A stretch of DNA of 64,000 nt from PALSA-350 sp963794165 (GTDB lineage: Bacteria; Acidobacteriota; Terriglobia; Terriglobales; Acidobacteriaceae): contig CAWCCT010000001.1 in NCBI GenBank assembly GCA_963794165.1, positions 124,001-188,000 on the forward strand. The letters run 5' to 3'. This document shows, in pieces, positions 9,167 through 17,905 of this stretch (its first letter is position 1; the number at the start of each line of letters is the position of its first letter). A program made the position numbers and the translations under genes. The notes beneath the pieces are model-generated. The model searched no databases, was not told where the DNA came from, and was given only the letters and a program-made list of their open reading frames with translations.

Positions 9167-9258
9167 TGTCGTTCCTCCAGATTCAGATTTAACCAAGAAG
9201 AAAAGGGGCAACAGCCATGAGCCGCTGCCTCCTTTTCGCAAGCAGATTGGACCCTCGA

Positions 9259-9438
9259 TCAGAGTAGTTTCCTAAGCGTCGCCAGCTTTTCCGTGGAGAG
9301 CTTGGCAGTGGCCAGTTTCGCCACCGCCAGCCTTTTGGCCGCCGTCGATTTCGCTGGCTGCTCCGGCTTTGCGCCAGGGCCATCGCCTTTAGGCTTTGCC
9401 TTGGCAGCACCACTCAGCGATTTTTTCTGGATAGCCAT
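9259..9438 (-). CDS. Small Lys-rich peptide, KKSL family member 2 with pentad-repeat tail
   Basis: This 59-aa peptide starts at ATG 9438 with an AGG ribosome-binding site about 10 bases upstream. It opens with MAIQKKSLSG, like its two neighbours, then a Gly/Pro/Lys linker (KPKGDGPGAKPEQPAK). The tail is built of five-residue units (RLAVA, KLATA, KLSTE, KLATL, then RKLL), a basic Leu/Ala-rich stretch. It has no cysteine or signal peptide. Only the first eight residues match the other members, which is the pattern of a conserved leader with a variable cargo. It lies second in the three-peptide series on the minus strand. Confidence 0.7.
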   Translation of the reverse strand: MAIQKKSLSGAAKAKPKGDGPGAKPEQPAKSTAAKRLAVAKLATAKLSTEKLATLRKLL

Positions 9439-9527
9439 ATTCGTTACCTGATTGCTGCAAGAGCTTGGGCCCGTGTACGTCACGACACTGACTAGCTTCG
9501 TTACCAGAACCGCACGACGCCCGCCAC

Positions 9528-9680
9528 CTATCCGTTAAAGGGCAACGGCTTCCCGCCCGCCTTGGCGGCAACAACCTTGCTGGCCTGAGGTTTGCTGGTG
9601 TCAACCTTTGACTTGGTCGAGTTGCTCTTGGTTGGGGAGGCGGTCTTCTTGCTGACGAGAGATTTCTTTTCCATAGCCAT
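9528..9680 (-). CDS. Small Lys/Ser/Thr-rich peptide, KKSL family member 3 (promoter-proximal)
   Basis: This 50-aa peptide starts at ATG 9680; a GGAG Shine-Dalgarno sequence stands 8 bases before it. It begins MAMEKKSLVSKK, continues with a Ser/Thr/Lys-rich stretch and KVDTSKPQASKVVAA, and ends GGKPLPFNG. The nucleotide sequence around the start (ribosome-binding site through codon 10) closely matches that of member 1, so the two arose by duplication. It is the first gene downstream of the sigma54-like promoter at 9727-9742, giving a leader of roughly 36 nt. Function is unknown; it is a candidate substrate of the neighbouring protease-adaptor proteins. Confidence 0.75.
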   Translation of the reverse strand: MAMEKKSLVSKKTASPTKSNSTKSKVDTSKPQASKVVAAKAGGKPLPFNG

Positions 9681-9720
9681 CTGTGTTTCTCCAGGATTGA
9701 TTTAACTGCTTTACGCAATA

Positions 9721-9761
9721 CCCTAGTGCAAGCAAATGGCCAAACCCATTCCACACTAGGG
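9721..9761. promoter_or_regulatory. Inverted repeat flanking the peptide promoter
   Basis: CCCTAGTG at 9721-9728 and CACTAGGG at 9754-9761 form a perfect 8-bp inverted repeat. Their centres are 33 bp apart, about three helical turns. The repeat brackets the -24/-12 promoter. It could bind a regulator that blocks or bends the promoter; this role is inferred from position only. Confidence 0.45.
9727..9742 (-). promoter_or_regulatory. Sigma54 (-24/-12) promoter for the peptide genes
   Basis: Read on the minus strand the site is TGGCCATTTGCTTGCA, matching TGGCAC-N5-TTGCA with the exact GG-to-GC spacing of 12. Transcription would start near 9716, about 36 bases before the first peptide ATG at 9680. 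The nearest upstream gene on the same strand encodes a sigma54-dependent activator (9883-11298), and two dyads suited to activator binding lie 110-140 bp upstream. Confidence 0.7.
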
Positions 9762-9824
9762 CCATCGTCAAACCCCGAAAACACTACCGTGGCGGCGATC
9801 AAGGGGTGCGGCAAAGCCCTAAAA

Positions 9825-9863
9825 GGGTTAAATATTAACCCCTGTGGGTTAATTATTTAACCC
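9825..9863. promoter_or_regulatory. Twin dyads, candidate enhancer sites for the sigma54 activator
   Basis: Two palindromes share the same half-sites: GGGTTAA-ATA-TTAACCC at 9825-9841 and GGGTTAA-TTAT-TTAACCC at 9846-9863. Their centres are about 21 bp apart, two helical turns, so two dimers would bind one face of the DNA. They lie about 117 and 138 bp upstream of the predicted peptide transcription start, the usual enhancer distance for NtrC-type activators. They also sit just after the stop codon of such an activator. Binding is inferred. Confidence 0.6.
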
Positions 9864-9882
9864 TACGCAAGTGAACCCGTCT

Positions 9883-11298
9883 CTAGAGCGAATACTTGCG
9901 GCAAAGATACTTCATTCGCTGCGAGTCCAGGTGTAGCAACCTTGCAGCCGCCGCCTTGCTGCCATCCGAGCGCCGCAGCGCGGCCTCCAGCAGCGCAACC
10001 TCCAGCTCCCGTATCTCGTCGTCAAACCGTACTCCGGCCGGAGGTAACAGAATCGCTTCATGGGCGGTCACGCTCTCCGCCAGCAGTTGCTGAGGCAGAT
10101 GCTCGAGACCAATGGTTGCGCCCGGAACCATGATCACCAGCCGCTGGATCAGATTTTCCAGCTCACGGACATTACCCGGCCAGGAGTGTTCTTCCAGCGC
10201 CGCCAGCGCATCGGGGGTCAGGCGCTTTGGCTCCAGACCATTGGCCAGGAGATGTACCCGCAAAAAATAGTCGGTAAGCAGGGCGATATCCCCGGAACGC
10301 TCCCGCAGCGGCGGCAGCTGGATGGGCACCACATGAATGCGGTAGTAAAGGTCTTCACGGAACTTGCCGCTGCGCACCATCTCTTCCAGCGGTTCATTGG
10401 TGGCGCAGATCAGCCGGAAATCAATCTTGCGCGCCTGGCGCCCACCCAGCCGCTGCACTTGCCGGTCTTCGAGCACGCGCAGCAGCTTGGTCTGCAGCGG
10501 CAGGGTTAGCGTTGCAATCTCGTCCAGAAAAAGCGTGCCGCCGTCGGCCAGCTCTATCTGCCCCGGCTTCGCCTCGTTGGCGCCGGTAAACGCGCCCCGT
10601 TCGTGGCCGAAAAGCTCCGACTCAATCAGGTTCTCGGGCAGGGCGGCGCAGTTCAGGCTGATGAATGCTTTCTTCCGCCTGCTGCTCAAGGCCACGATGG
10701 CGCGCGCCACCAGCTCTTTGCCCGTTCCACTCTCCCCGCGCACGATCACGTTAATGCGGCTATCGGCTACCTGCGAGATGGCGTCGTAGACGCGGCGCAT
10801 GGTTTCACTGGCGCCCACGAGATCTTGGAACTTGCTGCGCTCCAGCACCTGCTGCTGCATGCGCGCGCGCTCCATTTCCTCGGTGCGGAGTTCGAGCGTG
10901 GTCTTGAGAACCAGCCGCAGCTCAGAAGGATCGATCGGACTATGAAAGTGGGCATCGCTGCCGGCTTCGAGCGCCTGCTTCTCAACTCCCCGGGCGCGCG
11001 ATCGGCTGAGCGAGATCAGCACCAGCTCACGCTCCAGGATTCGGAGCTCGCGCAGCACCCCGATGCCGGCATGGGCCTCTTCGCCCTGCGTATCAATATC
11101 AACCAGCAACGCTTGCGCCCTTTGTTCGCGCAGCCAGATCGCGGCGTTGTCGTAATAGTTTCGGTGATGCACCCGATACCACGGCGCCAGCTCGGACTCG
11201 ATCTCTTCCTGAAAGCTCACATCAGCCGTGATCAGACAGACTCCCGGCAGACTTTCCTCAGCTAGGTTTCCCGGGACCGGGCCGATGCGATTGGGCAT
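9883..11298 (-). CDS. Sigma54-dependent NtrC-family transcriptional activator
   Basis: This 471-aa protein has an N-terminal receiver-like domain (about 18-135, with LLVDID and ISLSRSRA), a linker helix, a central AAA+ domain and a Fis-type helix-turn-helix at the C-terminus (GSKAAAARLLHLDSQRMKYLCRKYSL region). The AAA+ domain shows the Walker A GESGTGKE, the GAFTGA loop that contacts sigma54, and Walker B GTLFLDEI. It should remodel sigma54-RNA polymerase from upstream enhancer sites. It is directly upstream of the three peptide genes and two dyads, and is probably their activator. No partner histidine kinase gene is adjacent. The receiver part is divergent, so phosphorylation control is uncertain. 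Confidence 0.92.
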   Translation of the reverse strand: MPNRIGPVPGNLAEESLPGVCLITADVSFQEEIESELAPWYRVHHRNYYDNAAIWLREQRAQALLVDIDTQGEEAHAGIGVLRELRILERELVLISLSRSRARGVEKQALEAGSDAHFHSPIDPSELRLVLKTTLELRTEEMERARMQQQVLERSKFQDLVGASETMRRVYDAISQVADSRINVIVRGESGTGKELVARAIVALSSRRKKAFISLNCAALPENLIESELFGHERGAFTGANEAKPGQIELADGGTLFLDEIATLTLPLQTKLLRVLEDRQVQRLGGRQARKIDFRLICATNEPLEEMVRSGKFREDLYYRIHVVPIQLPPLRERSGDIALLTDYFLRVHLLANGLEPKRLTPDALAALEEHSWPGNVRELENLIQRLVIMVPGATIGLEHLPQQLLAESVTAHEAILLPPAGVRFDDEIRELEVALLEAALRRSDGSKAAAARLLHLDSQRMKYLCRKYSL

Positions 11299-11375
11299 GT
11301 GTCATTCTACGGAGCAGCCGTGAGATGGCAAGACTGTCCTAACCAAGGATCCTGCTTCTCGATCGAGGCGGTTGC

Positions 11376-12974
<1,599 letters not shown>

Positions 12975-13053
12975 CGCACCCAATTTACCAGAAGAGTGAC
13001 ACCCCGTCGCTTCGCTTTCACCAGCCGCTGCTACACTCAAAACCGGATCAACC

Positions 13054-13686
13054 ATGCCCCTGTTCCTGATCGTCGTTAGCGTGGCGTATCTGTTGGGTTC
13101 CATCCCCTTCGGTTTCCTGCTGGTGTGGCTGGTGCGCAAGGAGGACATCCGCTCCAAGGGCAGCGGCAACATCGGCGCCACCAATGTGCTGCGGTCAGGC
13201 GCGAAGGGACTGGGTGTTCTGACCTTTCTCCTCGATGGCAGCAAAGGTTATGCCGCAGTGGCAGTGGCAGATTTTCTGGCCCGCAATCAGGCCCCCACAA
13301 CGCTGCGCGACTTGGCCATCCTGGCTGGACTATTCGTGATTCTGGGCCACATGTTTCCCGTCTGGCTCCGCTTTAAAGGTGGTAAGGGCGTGGCCACAGC
13401 GTTTGGCGTTTTCCTGGCGCTCTGCCCGCTGGCCGCGCTTTCGGCCCTGGCGCTTTGGCTCGTCATCGTGGCCCTGACCCGTTATGTATCCCTGGCTTCG
13501 ATTTTGGCGGCGGTGGTCCTTCCCTTCCTCACCTTGTGGCTGTCACCGGGCAGGTATGGCTACGCATCCGGCGCAGCCGTCTTTGCCTGCTGCTGGATAG
13601 TCATTTTGAAGCACCGGCAAAACATCGTGCGCCTGATGCAGGGCACGGAACACCGGTTTGGTCGTTCAAGGGAAAAAGGGGAGTGA
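13054..13686 (+). CDS. plsY: Glycerol-3-phosphate acyltransferase PlsY
   Basis: This 210-aa integral membrane protein has the PlsY motifs SIPFGFLLVWLVRKEDIRSKGSGNIGATN, GHMFPVWLRFKGGKGVAT and a hydrophobic third region. It transfers acyl groups from acyl phosphate to glycerol 3-phosphate, the first step of phospholipid synthesis. Several membrane helices are visible. The 3' end overlaps the next gene, gpsA, by four bases (GTGA), so the enzyme that makes its substrate is translationally coupled to it. Confidence 0.95.
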   Translation: MPLFLIVVSVAYLLGSIPFGFLLVWLVRKEDIRSKGSGNIGATNVLRSGAKGLGVLTFLLDGSKGYAAVAVADFLARNQAPTTLRDLAILAGLFVILGHMFPVWLRFKGGKGVATAFGVFLALCPLAALSALALWLVIVALTRYVSLASILAAVVLPFLTLWLSPGRYGYASGAAVFACCWIVILKHRQNIVRLMQGTEHRFGRSREKGE

Positions 13687-14645
13687 GCCGCATTGCCATC
13701 GTGGGCAGCGGTTCCTGGGGGACCGCGCTGGCCCTAAGCCTGGCTCGCCGCGGCGACCACTCTATTGCCCTGTGGTCTCATTCCGCGCCAGTGGGTACCT
13801 ACCTTCCCGGATTTCCCATCCCGCCGCAAGTCAACGCTGTGACGGATCTGGCCTCTGCCGTAATGGGCGCCGATATTGTGATCAGCGCCGTGCCATCGCA
13901 ACATGTGCGCGCGACTTACCGGGAGATGGGCCCGTTTCTCGAGTCGGGGCAGATCATCGTTAGCGCCACCAAGGGCATCGAGGACCAGACATTTCTCCGC
14001 ATGACCCAGGTCATCGAGCAGGTGTGTGGAAGGCCGGCCGGCGCGTTGAGCGGGCCGTCATTCGCACAGGAAGTGGCGGCGGGCGCTCCCACCGCAATCA
14101 CCGTCGCCTTCGCGGACAGCGGGACAGCCAGCCGGCTGCAGGACGAGCTCACCGCGCCGGGACTGCGGCTCTATACCAATGATGATGTGATCGGAGTCGA
14201 GCTGGGTGGTGCGCTCAAGAATGTCATCGCGATCGCTGCCGGCATCGCCGCCGGGTTGGGGCTGGGGCACAACAGCGCCGCGGCCATCATCACTCGCGGC
14301 GTGGCCGAGATCACCCGGCTGGCGGTAGCGTGTGGGGGACGGCGGGAGACCCTGGCCGGCCTTTCCGGTCTGGGCGATCTGGTGCTCACCTGCACCGGAC
14401 CGCTTTCCCGCAACCGGGCGGTCGGTGTGGAACTCGGCCGCGGCCATAAACTTCCCGCCATTCTGGGGCAGTTGCAGGGCAAAGTGGCTGAAGGCGTAAG
14501 GACAACCTCCGCCGCGCTCGGCCTAGCCAGGGCTCATCACGTGGAGATGCCCATCACCGAGCAGATGTTCGCCATCCTCGAACACGGCAAGTCGCCCCAG
14601 GACGCAATCCGTGAACTCATGGCCAGACCCGGACGCGATGAGTAA
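13683..14645 (+). CDS. gpsA: NAD(P)-dependent glycerol-3-phosphate dehydrogenase
   Basis: This 320-aa protein starts with GTG at 13683 inside the plsY stop. It shows the Rossmann nucleotide-binding loop IAIVGSGSWGTALA, the SATKGIE segment, GPSFAQEVA, the catalytic lysine region ELGGALKNVIAIAAG, and GLSGLGDLVLTCTGPLSRNR. It reduces dihydroxyacetone phosphate to sn-glycerol 3-phosphate, the substrate of PlsY. The length is typical. A longer frame exists upstream within plsY but has no homology. Confidence 0.95.
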   Translation: MSRIAIVGSGSWGTALALSLARRGDHSIALWSHSAPVGTYLPGFPIPPQVNAVTDLASAVMGADIVISAVPSQHVRATYREMGPFLESGQIIVSATKGIEDQTFLRMTQVIEQVCGRPAGALSGPSFAQEVAAGAPTAITVAFADSGTASRLQDELTAPGLRLYTNDDVIGVELGGALKNVIAIAAGIAAGLGLGHNSAAAIITRGVAEITRLAVACGGRRETLAGLSGLGDLVLTCTGPLSRNRAVGVELGRGHKLPAILGQLQGKVAEGVRTTSAALGLARAHHVEMPITEQMFAILEHGKSPQDAIRELMARPGRDE

Positions 14646-14655
14646 CAGAGCCTGC

Positions 14656-14901
14656 GTGAGGACCTCCTGGATAAGATGATGGGTGCCCCAGGTCTCGCTT
14701 TTGAGACCTGGGATCCGTCACGCAAATGCCGGAAGACCAAATTGGAGAACTCTAACTTCGAGAAAACCCGTTCTCACGCACACTCTAAAGTCCAGATGGA
14801 ATGTGCGTGAGAACTCGAGTCCGCCGGCATTTGCGTGGACGGATCCCAGGTCTCAAAAGCGAGACCTGGGGCACCCACCACCTTATCCAGGAGGTACTCA
14901 C
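14656..14901. repeat. Long inverted-repeat element, family A copy 2
   Basis: A 246-bp element between gpsA and ftsY has terminal arms that read gtgag...cctggataag...gtgccccaggtctcgctttt on one side and the inverted copy on the other, ending at 14901. The inner part (gccggaagaccaaattggagaactctaact) matches the element at 8673-8901 in the same orientation. The arms carry the same nested gagacctgg dyad. It ends about 50 bp before the ftsY start. Confidence 0.85.
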
Positions 14902-14954
14902 ACTTCCCTGGCGGCCTAGTAGACTTCAGTTATGCCGTATCGAGACAGCCGTCG

Positions 14955-15920
14955 ATGATTCAAACCCTTTTTGGCAGCCTGGAAGAACCCGAGAAAAAGA
15001 GCATATTCGGGCGCATGAAGGAGGCGGTCTCGCGCACCCGAGAAACGCTGGGCGACCGCATCGAAGGCATCGTGGCCCTGACTCACGAGGTCGACGAGGC
15101 CGCTCTCGAGGATCTGGAGTTGAGTCTTCTGGCCTCGGATCTGGGCGTCGGGACATCGACCGAGATCATCGACGCCCTGCGCGCGCGCGTAAAACGGCAC
15201 GAGATCCACAACGGCGCGGAGCTAAAGCATCTTCTGAAGGTCGAGCTCCAAGCCATCCTGGACGCGCGCGAAGAACAAAACTTCTTCAAGCCGCGCTATA
15301 CTGCGCCGCCTTACGTCATCATGCTGGTGGGCGTCAACGGCACCGGCAAGACCACGACCACCGGGAAACTGTCAGCCTATTACCGCCGCCAGGGAAAGAC
15401 AGTTTTGCTTTGTGCGGCCGATACCTTCCGCGCCGCGGCCATCGAACAGCTGGAGGTCTGGGGCCAGCGCACAGGGGTGGAGATGATCAGGACCAAGCAG
15501 GGCGGCGACCCTTCTGCAGTACTCTTCGACGCCCTGCGCGCGGCCCAGGCCAGGGTTATCGATGTCCTGATCGTGGACACCGCGGGGCGACTGCACACCA
15601 AAGACAACCTGATGGCTGAGCTGGGCAAGATGCGCAGGACCGCGCAGCGGATCATTCCCAGTGCCCCCCACGAGGTCCTGTTGGTGATGGATGCCACCAC
15701 CGGTCAGAACGGGCTGCAACAGGCGCGGCTCTTTACCGAGTCAACGGGCGTCACCGGCATTGTGCTCACCAAACTCGACGGCACCGCGAAAGGCGGCATT
15801 GCCGTCGCCATCGCTCGCGAGCTCAAGCTTCCGGTCCGCTACGTTGGAGTAGGAGAGAAGCTGGAAGACCTTCTACCATTTGACAGCAAAGCCTTCGTCG
15901 ATGGGCTGCTGGGCGACTAG
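14955..15920 (+). CDS. ftsY: Signal recognition particle receptor FtsY
   Basis: This 321-aa SRP GTPase has an N domain (helical, about 1-110) and a G domain with GVNGTGKTTTTGK (G1, from residue 126), DTFRAAAIEQL, the DTAGR G3 motif, TKLDGTAKGG and GVGEKLEDLLPF at the end. It docks ribosome-SRP complexes at the inner membrane. The acidic A domain of E. coli FtsY is absent, as in many bacteria. The start ATG 14955 lies after the repeat element; the frame extends upstream into that element but without coding signal. The gene for its RNA partner, ffs, is 1.8 kb downstream. Confidence 0.96.
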   Translation: MIQTLFGSLEEPEKKSIFGRMKEAVSRTRETLGDRIEGIVALTHEVDEAALEDLELSLLASDLGVGTSTEIIDALRARVKRHEIHNGAELKHLLKVELQAILDAREEQNFFKPRYTAPPYVIMLVGVNGTGKTTTTGKLSAYYRRQGKTVLLCAADTFRAAAIEQLEVWGQRTGVEMIRTKQGGDPSAVLFDALRAAQARVIDVLIVDTAGRLHTKDNLMAELGKMRRTAQRIIPSAPHEVLLVMDATTGQNGLQQARLFTESTGVTGIVLTKLDGTAKGGIAVAIARELKLPVRYVGVGEKLEDLLPFDSKAFVDGLLGD

Positions 15921-15925
15921 CCACG

Positions 15926-17038
15926 ATGCCCCAAACCACGCAGCCAATCGACCAGCAATGGATGGAGAAGGCGCTACGCCAGGCCGAGCAGTCCGTCGGT
16001 CTGGCCTCTCCCAACCCGGCGGTGGGCTGTGTGCTGGTCCGGGACGACGCTTTGGTGGGGCAAGGCTTTCATGAGTATGACCGCCGCGATCACGCGGAGA
16101 TTGTTGCCCTGCACCAGGCAGGCCCAATGGCCCGGGGGGCGACTGCGTATGTGACCCTGGAACCCTGCAGCCACCAGGGACGAACCGGACCATGTGCAGA
16201 AGCCTTGATAGCCGCGGGGATAGCACGCGTGGTGGTGGCAACCGCCGACCCCAACCCGATGGTTCACGGTGAGGGCATCGCCCGGCTTCGTGCGGCAGGG
16301 GTGGAGGTCCACCTCGGGGTTCTAGAGGAGACTGCGCGCAGGCTCAACGACGGTTTCGCCAAATTCATCACCACCTCGCTTCCATTTGTCACCATGAAGG
16401 TTGCCGCTACGCTCGACGGCCGCATCGCGCCCCCGCGCCACTTTTCCGGTTCGCCTCATTGGATTACTGGCGGCGAAGCGCTGGCCGAGGTGCACCGGCT
16501 GCGCCATGCCGCGGATGCTCTGGTCGCAGGCATCGGAACCATTCTTGCCGATGATCCATTGCTGACCGATCGCAGCGAGCTGCCGCGGCGCCGCCCGCTG
16601 CTCCGGGTTGTGCTGGATTCCACACTGCGCACACCGCTCGACTCGCGGCTGGTCAAAACCGCGAACCAGGATGTGCTTATATTCTTCAACCATGCCAGCT
16701 CTGCGGCCCGGGATGCGCTCAAAGCGCGCGGTGTTCGCCTGCAGCAGATCGAGCATCACTCCCCACGCATTCCCTTGCAGGACGTACTGGTGCGCCTGGC
16801 AGAAATGCAGATAACCAATCTCCTTCTCGAGGGTGGCGCGGAAGTCCACACTACGGCCCTCAACCAACGGCTGGTGGATAAACTGATGCTGTTTTATGCG
16901 CCCTGCTTTCTGGGGCGGGAAGCGGTGCCCATGGTCGGATCGCTCGAGACACTGCCGCCTATCAGCCAGTATTCGCTGAAGAGGTTTGGCCAGGATTTCG
17001 CGTTCGAAGCGTACCTCCGCGATCCATGGTTCAATTGA
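15926..17038 (+). CDS. ribD: Bifunctional riboflavin biosynthesis deaminase/reductase
   Basis: This 370-aa protein has an N-terminal deaminase domain with zinc motifs HAEIVAL and EPCSHQGRTGPC, and a C-terminal reductase domain beginning near FVTMKVAATLDGRIA and containing LLLEGGAEVHT. It performs the second and third steps of riboflavin synthesis from GTP. It starts five bases after the ftsY stop and is followed by ribE, so the three genes are probably co-transcribed. The length is standard. Confidence 0.95.
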   Translation: MPQTTQPIDQQWMEKALRQAEQSVGLASPNPAVGCVLVRDDALVGQGFHEYDRRDHAEIVALHQAGPMARGATAYVTLEPCSHQGRTGPCAEALIAAGIARVVVATADPNPMVHGEGIARLRAAGVEVHLGVLEETARRLNDGFAKFITTSLPFVTMKVAATLDGRIAPPRHFSGSPHWITGGEALAEVHRLRHAADALVAGIGTILADDPLLTDRSELPRRRPLLRVVLDSTLRTPLDSRLVKTANQDVLIFFNHASSAARDALKARGVRLQQIEHHSPRIPLQDVLVRLAEMQITNLLLEGGAEVHTTALNQRLVDKLMLFYAPCFLGREAVPMVGSLETLPPISQYSLKRFGQDFAFEAYLRDPWFN

Positions 17039-17057
17039 AGGGTTGAATTGAATTGAT

Positions 17058-17699
17058 ATGTTCACCGGGCTCATCGAAACCACAGGCACCGTCATCGCTG
17101 TCGAGCAGCGCGAAGGTTCGCGGCGGATTGCGATTGCTGCGCCGGGCATAGCGCTGCGCACCGGCGACAGCATCGCGGTCAGCGGAGTCTGCCTGACCGC
17201 GGTGGATATCGAACCCAACCTGTTTCATGCCGACCTGGCTGCCGAGACGGTCGAGCGCACTTCCCTGTCCCTGCTCACGCCGGGGGCGGCGGTAAATTTG
17301 GAGCTGCCGACGCCGGCGGGAACGCCGCTCGGAGGCCACGTGGTGCAGGGCCATGTCGACGGCACGGGGACGCTCTTAAGCCTGGAGCCAGTGGGTACCG
17401 ACTGGTGGCTCAGGGTAGCCGTCCCTGCCCAGATAAGCCGCTACATGGTGGAGAAGGGATCCATCGCGATCGAGGGCATCAGCCTGACCATTGCCCGATG
17501 GGAGCCGGGCACGGCTGAGGACGACGTAGTCAGCGTAGCCATCATTCCTCACACCTATGCCCGAACCAATTTGCATCGCCTCAAGGCCGGCCAGCCGGTT
17601 AACATCGAGGCCGATGTCCTGATCAAGTTCATGGAGCAGCGTGCGAACCAACCGCAGTTCGACATCACCGTGGAATACCTGGTTGCCAACGGCTACTAG
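17058..17699 (+). CDS. ribE: Riboflavin synthase alpha subunit
   Basis: This 213-aa protein consists of two repeated lumazine-binding barrels. The first starts MFTGLIETTGTV and includes GVCLTAVDI; the second starts GHVVQGHVDGTGTL and includes EGISLTIARWE. It converts two lumazine molecules to riboflavin. The start ATG is 19 bases after ribD. Genes for the other pathway steps (ribA/ribB, ribH) are not in the window. Confidence 0.95.
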   Translation: MFTGLIETTGTVIAVEQREGSRRIAIAAPGIALRTGDSIAVSGVCLTAVDIEPNLFHADLAAETVERTSLSLLTPGAAVNLELPTPAGTPLGGHVVQGHVDGTGTLLSLEPVGTDWWLRVAVPAQISRYMVEKGSIAIEGISLTIARWEPGTAEDDVVSVAIIPHTYARTNLHRLKAGQPVNIEADVLIKFMEQRANQPQFDITVEYLVANGY

Positions 17700-17740
17700 G
17701 GCTGTCGATCGCGCCCCGATCCCGGTGATATTATCAATGG

Positions 17741-17837
17741 GTGCCGGGTCCTACGCGACGCAACCCCGCCAACCCCGCCAGGTCCGGAAGGAAGCAACGG
17801 TAACGGGTCAGTGCGTGCGCAGTAGGTTGCCCGGTAC
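17741..17837 (+). ncRNA. ffs: Small signal recognition particle RNA (4.5S)
   Basis: The intergenic stretch contains the universal SRP domain IV tetraloop region, ccaggtccggaaggaagcaa followed by cggtaacggg. The outer ends pair: GTGCCGGG at 17741-17748 with CCCGGTAC at 17830-17837. The hairpin of about 97 nt is the small bacterial type without an Alu domain. It binds Ffh and guides nascent membrane proteins to FtsY, encoded nearby at 14955. The exact ends are estimated from pairing. Confidence 0.93.
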
Positions 17838-17905
17838 AAACGATCGCCAGTGATCCTTCCAGCTGATCCTTTCCTCGTCGGTCCAACTAGTCACGGAGAA
17901 GCCTA

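Noticed and set aside
9511..9526. Possible third -24/-12 promoter before peptide member 2 (minus strand TGGCGG-N5-GTGC)
   Set aside because: GG and GC have the right offset but the -12 block is poor (GTGC for TTGC); too weak to call.
9389..9814. A 141-aa minus-strand frame overlapping the peptide promoter
   Set aside because: It is out of frame with the conserved KKSL peptide at 9528-9680, spans the -24/-12 site and has no ribosome-binding site or family signature.
12975..13244. Longer N-terminus for the carboxylesterase
   Set aside because: The extra 90 residues run antisense through the plsY start and precede a perfect signal peptide at ATG 12974.
14801..15619. A 272-aa frame over the start of ftsY
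   Set aside because: Arg/Gly-rich composition of a shadow frame; the true gene is the SRP GTPase in another frame.
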